From positions 62,001-126,000 of the forward strand of contig CAZUWF010000003.1 in NCBI GenBank assembly GCA_964624065.1: a stretch of 64,000 nt of DNA. Reading direction: 5' to 3'. Positions 54,766 through 61,210 of the stretch are shown piece by piece. The stretch comes from UBA7960 sp964624065 (lineage in GTDB: Bacteria; Bacteroidota; Bacteroidia; Bacteroidales; UBA7960). The notes under the pieces are model-generated. The model worked only from the letters and a program-made list of their open reading frames with translations. It had not been told where the DNA came from and did no database searches. The position numbers and the translations under genes are program-made. Position 1 is the stretch's first letter, and every line of letters begins with the position of its first letter.

Positions 54766-55785
54766 TTAAAATTTTGCTTGCAATTGAACCACAAAACGGT
54801 CATTATTTATCTCAGTGGGTTTTTCTGCCTTGTACAGGTAGTTGACTTGCAATCTCGTCCAATCGTTGAAGAAGTAGTTTAGGCCGAAAGTCATAGTGCT
54901 TTCCTTGTAGTTTTGGTCGTTACCCGAGTCGAAGAAATCAAATTTAAAAACCGGTTCAACGTTCCATTTTGTTTTGTATGAAACTGCCGCCCATCCACCA
55001 TTTCTTTCTTCTCCAAGTACAATGAGCTCGCCCCCGCATCCACCGCCTAGGTCCCTGTTGTAGTCGCCCTTGTCGTAAATGTACTCGCCCATCAACGAAA
55101 ACCCTTGGTATTGAGCCTTAAGTTCGGCACCAATTGTTGTGCGGGTGTCGGTATTGTTGTTGTACGAAGGGTACGAGCCGCGAAAGCTACCTCCAACTTG
55201 GACAAAGTCAAGTGGCCTGAACAACACTCTTGCCACCAAATCCTTTTTTTGGTTGTTGTCAAAGCGCTTCAAGCCACTTCCGTTCATTATGCCCAATTGA
55301 TACTGCAGTTTAGTGGAGTTGTCACCCCCCATAAAAACCAAACCGAAATCGCGAAACGGCGCCACGGTTTGCAACACTGCGGTAGAGCGGAAAATTGTTG
55401 GCATATCGTTACAGGCAAGGTTGGTCTCAAATCCGAAAGGAGTTTTGAAGGTACCCACCGAAACCCTGGCCCATTTAAACCTGTTGTAAGAAATGAAGGC
55501 ATCCAGCAGGTAGGGGTTGTTGTTAGCGTCCAAGAATGGGCTTAGCTCAACAACGGCATAAAAGGAAAAGTCGTAGGGGATTGCTCCCTGAACGCCAAGC
55601 CTAACCCTTTCGAAAGAAAAGGAAGTTGTAGTTTTCGGGTCTTTTACCACCGCATCAAATTGAGATTGTATGAACCCAAACACCGTAACGCCTTCTTCCG
55701 AGGGTGCGTCTCCGCACCCTTGTGCCGAAATTCTCGGTACTGCAAAGGCCGAAAGCAAGAGTATAACCAGCAGTGTTTTTTTCAT
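54766..55785 (-). CDS. Outer-membrane porin (OprO/OprP-like) with Gly-Cys-Gly motifs
   Basis: A 339-residue beta-barrel of the phosphate-selective porin type. The signal peptide ends RISAQ; the mature start QGCGDAPSEEG contains Cys24. Barrel strands follow (VTVFGFIQSQFDA, FSFERVRLGVQG) up to a C-terminal strand ending LQAKF. A loop holds DLGGGCGGE (Cys250). In an operon whose rhodaneses end GGCGD, these Cys are suggestive. Probable role: entry of sulfur anions such as thiosulfate or polysulfide. I take the ATG at 55785 because it opens the signal peptide; one lies 33 bases further up. Confidence 0.82.
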   Translation of the reverse strand: MKKTLLVILLLSAFAVPRISAQGCGDAPSEEGVTVFGFIQSQFDAVVKDPKTTTSFSFERVRLGVQGAIPYDFSFYAVVELSPFLDANNNPYLLDAFISYNRFKWARVSVGTFKTPFGFETNLACNDMPTIFRSTAVLQTVAPFRDFGLVFMGGDNSTKLQYQLGIMNGSGLKRFDNNQKKDLVARVLFRPLDFVQVGGSFRGSYPSYNNNTDTRTTIGAELKAQYQGFSLMGEYIYDKGDYNRDLGGGCGGELIVLGEERNGGWAAVSYKTKWNVEPVFKFDFFDSGNDQNYKESTMTFGLNYFFNDWTRLQVNYLYKAEKPTEINNDRFVVQLQAKF

Positions 55786-55863
55786 TTTTCGAAGGGAATT
55801 TAAAATGTTATGCTGCAAATTTATTGGTTAAAAAAGGGGGGGGCGTTAATATGGCCCATTGAT

Positions 55864-56829
55864 TTAATTGGTTACGAAGGGTAGGTTTCTTGGCACTTCT
55901 GTACCGTGACCCCAACGATTTTCGGTCCAAGTTGAACTGGAGTGGTTAAGCTTGTTCATGCCAAACACCATACTGTGGGCATTGTATCCAATTACCCTCA
56001 AAAAGGCAGAAACCGCTCCTGATGTTTGACCTGTATAGCAGTAAGTTACAACTGATTTTGCTGGGTTATTAAACTTAACCGTGTTATCGCCAACAAGCAT
56101 TGGGCGTATTCTGAAAGATCCGGCAATGTGTCCGAAACCCAAAAAATGATTTTCGGGGAAGTAGTTGTTAATAAAGTAGTTTGAAGGGTTGGCAAGCACC
56201 GCTTCTGGAGTTACGCTTTTGAATCCTTCGGCCAATACTGCTGCAACTCTGTTATTTAGAATTGTGGCCGGATCAGTGGAGTTGGAGGTAAATGTTGGGC
56301 TTGGATAGGTTAAATTTGTTGGTGCGGCGGCGGTAGACCAGTTGGCATGACCAGCTGAAATATTGCCAGTTAGGCTGTTCCATCCTCTGGGGTGGTTTGC
56401 AAATGTTGTATGCCAGGAGCTCATTCCCCACTTTAACGCTTGGGCTGTTAAATATCCTCTAAGTCTTAGTAGGCCTACCAAATAAGTTGCCTGGTTGCCA
56501 GAATAACAAACGACCAAAATTGGTTTGTCAGCAATGGCTGCCTCTGCCAGAACGTTGTTCCAGGCCACGTTTTTGGCGCCCTGAATTCTTCCTTGTGCAA
56601 AATCGGCGGGATCCCGAACGTCAATAATGTACCTTCCACTTAAATTGCCATCAGCGGGAGGCATTATTACAAAGCCGCTAATAATTGTGTTGATGTCGAG
56701 GTTTTGAGCAACCAAATAGTCTGTTAATGCTTTTTGCGCATCAAATGTAGGGCCCTCGTCTTTACATCCGGTGAAAACAAAAGTTGCCACCAGGATGATT
56801 GTTAAAAAACTTGCTTTTAATTTTTTCAT
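55864..56829 (-). CDS. Double-rhodanese lipoprotein
   Basis: A 321-residue lipoprotein (lipobox FVFTGC, acylated Cys at about 21) with two rhodanese-like domains. The first has YIIDVRDPADFAQGRI and the active loop LVVCYSGNQATY; the second ends in the loop VVTYCYTGQTSGA. Both keep the catalytic Cys, unlike the other two-domain protein of the operon. It is likely anchored to the inner or outer membrane on the periplasmic side and may pass sulfur between the porin and the YeeE transporter. The start at 56829 is used since it gives a normal signal peptide. Confidence 0.88.
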   Translation of the reverse strand: MKKLKASFLTIILVATFVFTGCKDEGPTFDAQKALTDYLVAQNLDINTIISGFVIMPPADGNLSGRYIIDVRDPADFAQGRIQGAKNVAWNNVLAEAAIADKPILVVCYSGNQATYLVGLLRLRGYLTAQALKWGMSSWHTTFANHPRGWNSLTGNISAGHANWSTAAAPTNLTYPSPTFTSNSTDPATILNNRVAAVLAEGFKSVTPEAVLANPSNYFINNYFPENHFLGFGHIAGSFRIRPMLVGDNTVKFNNPAKSVVTYCYTGQTSGAVSAFLRVIGYNAHSMVFGMNKLNHSSSTWTENRWGHGTEVPRNLPFVTN

Positions 56830-56918
56830 TTTAGTAGGTTTTAGGTTGGGTTCGTAAATTTTTTTGTGTTGGCTTGGAAATTCGCAGAACCCTTTAATCA
56901 AATCTCCTCGCTGTTTTT

Positions 56919-57407
56919 TTAGTCTCCGCAGCCTCCGCTTGTTTTGGCGGCAGGTTCATTTTTTTCTATCTCGGGATCCCAACTAATTATTCCACCTTCA
57001 AGGTTTTTGACGTTGGTGTAGCCTAGTTGTTTGAGGGTTAGGGCTGCAAGAATTCCCCTAAAGCCCTTTTGGCAATAAATGATTATTTCGTTACCTCTTT
57101 CGGGTTCGTAGAAAAATTCACCCTCCCAGTAGATGCTGTCGTTTATTTTGAATTCTAGCAACCCCCTTGGGATGTTAAACGCTCCGGGGATGGACACTTG
57201 CTCGAATTCCTTTACTTGCCTCACATCTATAAGGTAAAAGTCTTCTCCAGTGTCAATCTTTTCCCGCAGGTCAACAACGGTAATTTGCTCCACGAGCGAT
57301 TTGTGTGCGTTAGCAATTTCTTCACCGTTTTCGAAAATGGCCGTGCAGGAGCCTGCAATTAGCGCCACCAAGGCAAGGCCGATTAGTATTTTTGTGGTAT
57401 TCTTCAT
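56919..57407 (-). CDS. Rhodanese lipoprotein with C-terminal GGCGD tail
   Basis: A 162-residue lipoprotein (lipobox LIAGSC, Cys21) with one rhodanese domain. It has YLIDVRQVKEFEQVSIPGAF and the active loop IIIYCQKGFRG, where the catalytic Cys is kept, then NLEGGIISW. The last ten residues are AAKTSGGCGD, almost the same as the end of the Cys-less rhodanese encoded 3 kb further along the operon. The tail is separated from the domain by a Lys/Glu/Pro-rich stretch, like a flexible arm. It lies 13 bases downstream of the transporter gene. Confidence 0.88.
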   Translation of the reverse strand: MKNTTKILIGLALVALIAGSCTAIFENGEEIANAHKSLVEQITVVDLREKIDTGEDFYLIDVRQVKEFEQVSIPGAFNIPRGLLEFKINDSIYWEGEFFYEPERGNEIIIYCQKGFRGILAALTLKQLGYTNVKNLEGGIISWDPEIEKNEPAAKTSGGCGD

Positions 57408-57420
57408 CTGGAGTCTTGTT

Positions 57421-58635
57421 TTAGTAAGCAGTGAACCTTCCGGTTTTCTCGTTCCACTTTACAAACCAGTACCATATCAACAAAATGCAAACAACCACCC
57501 CAAAAGCACCGGAGTAGCCTATGTAATCTGGCAAGAACATTTTGAAGCCAGCCTGATGGGGGATTATTTTATTGACTAGCGGCACTATTGCCTTGTTTGA
57601 TAAAGGCATTATTAGAATAAATGCCAATGCCGAGAACCAAAGCTTAACCTGACCCTCGCCAACGCGCCAAAGGGTTCCAGCAGCGCAACCCCCTGCTACG
57701 GTCATTCCTAGCCCGAATATGAAACCTCCTATCAAGGCCTTCGCCCAGAAATGGGAGAAAACCCAAGTCATTTCCTGAGTTCTAATTCCGGCATCTCCAA
57801 TGCCAATTCCGAAGTACTTGATGGCAGTGAAGCCAAAAAGGGTAACCACCATACCGGCAATTATCCCTGTAGCTCCCGATGCCTCGCCGGTCATGAACGG
57901 ATCGCGGAAGGCTTTGACGATACAAAAGCGTGATCTCTGGCTAATCAATCCCATTAACAGCCCGATAATTATGTACCAAGACATAATTGGATTATTGGGA
58001 GCGTATGTGTAAGATAAAATTAAAATAAGTGCAAACACTACCCATCCTATATAAACCTGAGTTTTGCCCTTGGCGGGTTTTGCAGCGAGCCACGTGTAGC
58101 TTTTGCCCGAACTAAGCATCGGGAAGCGCTCCATTTCCCACATAAGGTACTTTAGAGCAACTATAACTCCAACAAAAAGTCCAACGGTAAAAATTATAGC
58201 CCCTCCCGAAAGTGCAGGAACTCCGCTAAAAAACGATGCTACGGTGCAACCCAAACCTACGGTTGCACCGATGGCCATCAACCCACCGCCGATAAAACCC
58301 TTTGCCATTTCACCCTTTGGAGGCACCCTCAGGGCAAATTCTTTTGAGAAAAGTGCTCCGATAAATGAGCCTACGATAAGCATTAAGGCTAGCATGGCAA
58401 AGATGCTGGAGCCCATTGGTGTGGTGCCTTCAAAGGCCGAAAAGCCAAGAAGCCCGTAAAGGTTCTCACCCCAGTTGTTTATCCCTCCACTGGCACCCCA
58501 GGGGCTGTTAATGGCAAAAAGCACAATATTAAGCGCCCCAAGAATTACGGCTCCAACCCAAACAGGCCAGTGTTTTGCAAAGAAAGTGGCCCAAAGGTGA
58601 CCGAAAATCCCCGTTTCCTTAGGTTTTTCTGACAT
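57421..58635 (-). CDS. YeeE/YedE (TsuA)-family sulfur transporter
   Basis: A 404-residue inner-membrane protein with about ten to twelve helices. It has the YeeE/YedE features GLMAIGATVGLGCTVASFF (Cys130), ISQRSRFCIVKAF (Cys238) and MTVAGGCAAGTLWR (Cys317). In the related thiosulfate channel TsuA three Cys line the path and are needed for thiosulfate uptake, so this protein is likely an active sulfur importer. A tusA gene follows the same pattern as in many genomes, where YeeE and a TusA-like protein (YeeD) are neighbours. Substrate (thiosulfate or other) is inferred. Confidence 0.9.
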   Translation of the reverse strand: MSEKPKETGIFGHLWATFFAKHWPVWVGAVILGALNIVLFAINSPWGASGGINNWGENLYGLLGFSAFEGTTPMGSSIFAMLALMLIVGSFIGALFSKEFALRVPPKGEMAKGFIGGGLMAIGATVGLGCTVASFFSGVPALSGGAIIFTVGLFVGVIVALKYLMWEMERFPMLSSGKSYTWLAAKPAKGKTQVYIGWVVFALILILSYTYAPNNPIMSWYIIIGLLMGLISQRSRFCIVKAFRDPFMTGEASGATGIIAGMVVTLFGFTAIKYFGIGIGDAGIRTQEMTWVFSHFWAKALIGGFIFGLGMTVAGGCAAGTLWRVGEGQVKLWFSALAFILIMPLSNKAIVPLVNKIIPHQAGFKMFLPDYIGYSGAFGVVVCILLIWYWFVKWNEKTGRFTAY

Positions 58636-58644
58636 AGTTGCCTC

Positions 58645-58881
58645 CTAGTTCTTTTTTATAAGGTACCTGAACACTCCGCCTTCCAATGTTTCTCTCAACA
58701 AAAGGTCGTTTCCGTATTTTTCGCACCATTTGGGCAGGTCAGAATTGGTGCCGGGGTCGGTTCCAAGCATCTCAAGCACCTCGCCCGAAGACAAACCCTT
58801 CATGGTTTTTGCTAGCTTTAGCATTGGCATGGGGCAGCTTAGACCTTTACAGTCAAGCGTTTGGTTGATTTGAATTTCCAT
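58645..58881 (-). CDS. TusA-family sulfur carrier protein (YeeD-like), first gene of the sulfur operon
   Basis: A 78-residue protein. The sulfur-carrying Cys16 lies in KGLSCPMPMLKLAK, with the CPxP motif of TusA/YeeD. It sits 9 bases upstream of the YeeE-type transporter, the pairing in which YeeD takes sulfur from YeeE-imported thiosulfate. I start it at 58881; an in-frame ATG 51 bases upstream would add residues unlike the family. It opens the operon, and the divergent Crp/Fnr gene is 267 bases away. Confidence 0.9.
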   Translation of the reverse strand: MEIQINQTLDCKGLSCPMPMLKLAKTMKGLSSGEVLEMLGTDPGTNSDLPKWCEKYGNDLLLRETLEGGVFRYLIKKN

Positions 58882-58987
58882 CTTTTGGGTATTTTGTGTT
58901 GTTAAAAAATTCACAACATGAAATTCCTGCAACTTTTTTAATTGGGCAATTTTTTTTCATTGTTTTGCAACCATATGGCAGGCTGAT

Positions 58988-58999
58988 TTGTTATAACAA
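58988..58999. promoter_or_regulatory. Palindrome TTGTTATAACAA
   Basis: A perfect 12-base palindrome 3 bases from the Crp/Fnr-type site, in the control region between tusA and the regulator gene. It could be a second operator or part of a larger binding region. On its own a 12-base A/T-rich palindrome is weak evidence. Confidence 0.4.
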
Positions 59000-59002
59000 A
59001 AA

Positions 59003-59020
59003 AATTGACGACGGTCAATT
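59003..59020. promoter_or_regulatory. Crp/Fnr-family operator AATTGAC-N4-GTCAATT
   Basis: A perfect inverted repeat with 7-base arms and a 4-base spacer. The core TTGAC-N4-GTCAA has the geometry of Fnr/FixK/NnrR sites (TTGAT-N4-ATCAA and relatives). It lies 122 bases upstream of the tusA start and 128 upstream of the Crp/Fnr gene, so one dimer could control both directions. I saw no second copy in the window. Confidence 0.7.
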
Positions 59021-59148
59021 AAAAACTTGATTCAGCAACGTTTTTTCATCAAAAGATCGCTCAATTGAATATTTTTTGTAACTTAGCAAACATAATGCAC
59101 TTAAAGCAGGTGTGTTTTTTAAATATGCCCAACCAACCTTGACCATAA

Positions 59149-59844
59149 ATGGAGTATTCGATTTTTGCCAATAGTTGCAAGAATGTTGTTCCCAGCTGCA
59201 GGTGTTTTGATAAACTCACGCCTCCGGAAATGGACCTGATTCTTGCCAATCAAGTGGAATTGTCTTTTAAAAAGGGCGAAATTATTTGCAAGCAGGGTTC
59301 TTTAGCCCCGCATATAATTCTTCTAACCAAAGGCTTGGTTAAGGCCTATATCGAAGGGGGTAATTCCAATTTGGTGCTTAAAATCATTTCGGGCGGGAAA
59401 TTCATTGCCCTCTCTTCTGCCATGGAGGGGAATAGCGTTTTTAATTATACCGCCCAGGCCTATGTTGATAGCACAGTAATGTTTATAGACATAAATGTTT
59501 TTAGGGGAGTTTTAAAGTCAAACCCCCTTTTTGCTACCGAAATATTCAATGTTCAAAGTGGAAATGCTAGGCAAATCTATGGTCGGTTTTTTTGCCTGAC
59601 CAAAAAGCAAAGTTATGGCCGCCTCGCCGACTTGCTGCTTTGTCTGGCCGACAGTGTCTATTACAAAACCGTTTTTGAACTGGAGCTAACCAGAAAAGAG
59701 CTTGCCGAGCTATCAGGATTGTCGCAGGAGAGTGTGGTTAGAATACTCAAAAACTTTAAGGACGATAGGCTAATCGGAACCAGCGGAAAGCAAATAGAAA
59801 TTATTGAGTACGAGAAATTGCAGCGAATTAGCCAAAAGGGCTAA
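59149..59844 (+). CDS. Crp/Fnr-family transcription regulator
   Basis: A 231-residue regulator. The N-terminal segment has Cys10, Cys17 and Cys19 (SCKNVVPSCRCF), which could bind a cofactor or Fe-S cluster as in Fnr, though the spacing is not that of E. coli Fnr. A cyclic-nucleotide-binding-type beta-roll follows (about 25-140), then the dimer helix and an HTH_Crp domain (about 155-225) with recognition region RKELAELSGLSQESVVRILK. It is transcribed away from the sulfur operon, with a matching palindrome between them, so it is the likely regulator of that operon and of itself. Confidence 0.9.
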   Translation: MEYSIFANSCKNVVPSCRCFDKLTPPEMDLILANQVELSFKKGEIICKQGSLAPHIILLTKGLVKAYIEGGNSNLVLKIISGGKFIALSSAMEGNSVFNYTAQAYVDSTVMFIDINVFRGVLKSNPLFATEIFNVQSGNARQIYGRFFCLTKKQSYGRLADLLLCLADSVYYKTVFELELTRKELAELSGLSQESVVRILKNFKDDRLIGTSGKQIEIIEYEKLQRISQKG

Positions 59845-59950
59845 CACGTAAAGCTTTTGCAATTTTCTAAGGCTTATTCCCAATATCACATTCCAAGTAA
59901 TCAGCAGGGAATTTCTTTAGCCGCTTCTTAACTGCTTGGTAAATTTTTCT

Positions 59951-59958
59951 TATTTTTG
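59951..59958 (+). promoter_or_regulatory. Candidate -7 box of the TetR gene
   Basis: TATTTTTG matches TAnnTTTG and ends 26 bases before the ATG. The only TTG nearby is 12 bases upstream, too close for a standard -33 element. Confidence 0.35.
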
Positions 59959-59984
59959 AATTCAAATTTCAAAACTTCAAGAAA

Positions 59985-60599
59985 ATGAACCATTACAAAC
60001 CTACCGCGGAAGAAAGGATTTTGGCTGCTGCCAAAAGCAACTTTATTATGAAAGGCTACACGGGTGCCCGCATGCAAGAAATTGCAAACTCCGCAGGTGT
60101 AAACAAGGCATTACTGCATTATTATTTTGAAAACAAGGAATTACTTTTTTGTCATGTGATGGAAAACATTCTCGAAAGCATTTCAGGGCTATGTATGGTA
60201 CTTGCCAACAAGGAGGCCGGGACTCTCCATCAAAGGTTTAGGCTAGTGGTTCAAAAATTCTTGCAACTTATGCTTCGAGAGCCTTTCTTGCCCGGCTTCG
60301 TTTTGCACGAGGCTCAGAAGAATCCAGAAATAATGTACCCGCTTTTGCAAAAATACCAAGCACGATTTGGTGATGTGCAAACTGAAATTGACGCTGAATC
60401 TAATGCAGGACGAATGCAATGGGTGGATGCAAGGCACTTGGTTGTAAATGTATTCTCTGTAGCTCTGTTCCCTTTTTTGTCAATGCAGGTGGCAGGGTCA
60501 GTTGTTTTTCACAACAATCAAGAAGAACTTGGCAATATGCTTGACCAACGACAGGCAGCCGTTGAAGAGTTGGTTTTCAGCAAGGTTTTCTTTTCCTAA
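59985..60599 (+). CDS. TetR/AcrR-family transcription regulator
   Basis: A 204-residue regulator with a normal TetR helix-turn-helix at about 12-58: ERILAAAKSNFIMKGYTGA, then MQEIANSAGVNKALLHYYF and NKELLF. The C-terminal ligand-binding helices are not like any subfamily I can name. The ATG lies just after A/T-rich sequence with a -7-like box. Its target is unknown; the adjacent DUF2721 gene, 27 bases downstream, is the first candidate. No clear palindrome is seen in its upstream region. Confidence 0.9.
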   Translation: MNHYKPTAEERILAAAKSNFIMKGYTGARMQEIANSAGVNKALLHYYFENKELLFCHVMENILESISGLCMVLANKEAGTLHQRFRLVVQKFLQLMLREPFLPGFVLHEAQKNPEIMYPLLQKYQARFGDVQTEIDAESNAGRMQWVDARHLVVNVFSVALFPFLSMQVAGSVVFHNNQEELGNMLDQRQAAVEELVFSKVFFS

Positions 60600-60626
60600 A
60601 TATTTTTCAAAAAGTAAAAATAGATT

Positions 60627-61019
60627 ATGACGCTTTCCATTGAAACCCCTGCTTTGTTGTTTTCTGCAACGTCGCTTATCTTGTTGGCCTACACAAATAG
60701 GTTCTTGACAATAGCCCAGATAATTAGAGGCTTGAAAACCAGCTACGAGCAGCAAAAAACCACAAGCATTTTGTTGCAAATCGAAAACTTGCGTAAAAGG
60801 GTGAAACTAATCAAGGATATGCAATTAGTCGGGGTGGCGAGCTTGTTTTTTTCGGTGCTTGCCATGCTTTTAATATTTATGGAGCAAAACACTGCAGGGA
60901 TTGTGTTTTTCGGGTTAAGCCTTGCCACCTTATTGTTTTCTCTTGGCCTTTCAATGTACGAAATAAGCATTTCGGTGGTTGCCCTTCAGCACCACCTGGA
61001 CGATTTGAGCGAGAATTAG
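60627..61019 (+). CDS. DUF2721 family membrane protein
   Basis: A 130-residue protein with three hydrophobic helices (about 8-26, 70-88, 92-112). The basic segment between the first two (RLKTSYEQQ-like, then LRKRVKLIKDM) and the order of helices fit DUF2721, a family of unknown function. It follows the TetR gene by 27 bases and may be co-transcribed with it. Confidence 0.8.
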   Translation: MTLSIETPALLFSATSLILLAYTNRFLTIAQIIRGLKTSYEQQKTTSILLQIENLRKRVKLIKDMQLVGVASLFFSVLAMLLIFMEQNTAGIVFFGLSLATLLFSLGLSMYEISISVVALQHHLDDLSEN

Positions 61020-61117
61020 TCAAATAAACCGTGTCTGGAAGCGTAGGTTTTAAGATCCCCAAATACTCTTCCATTGACTTTGGCTTATTGACTTTACTAC
61101 GGGTGACTGCTGAGGTT

Positions 61118-61136
61118 CTGCCCCCTTAAAGGGCAG
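61118..61136 (+). terminator. Possible terminator after the DUF2721 gene
   Basis: CTGCCC / GGGCAG six-base stem with a seven-base loop (CCTTAAA), followed five bases later by TTTTT. It lies 99 bases beyond the DUF2721 stop and 75 before the S9 peptidase start. Confidence 0.4.
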
Positions 61137-61210
61137 GGAGGTTTTTGTGGCTATAAAATTTGCATCCGTTCAAAACTATTATACAAATAAACTCATAAAC
61201 AAATTTTATT

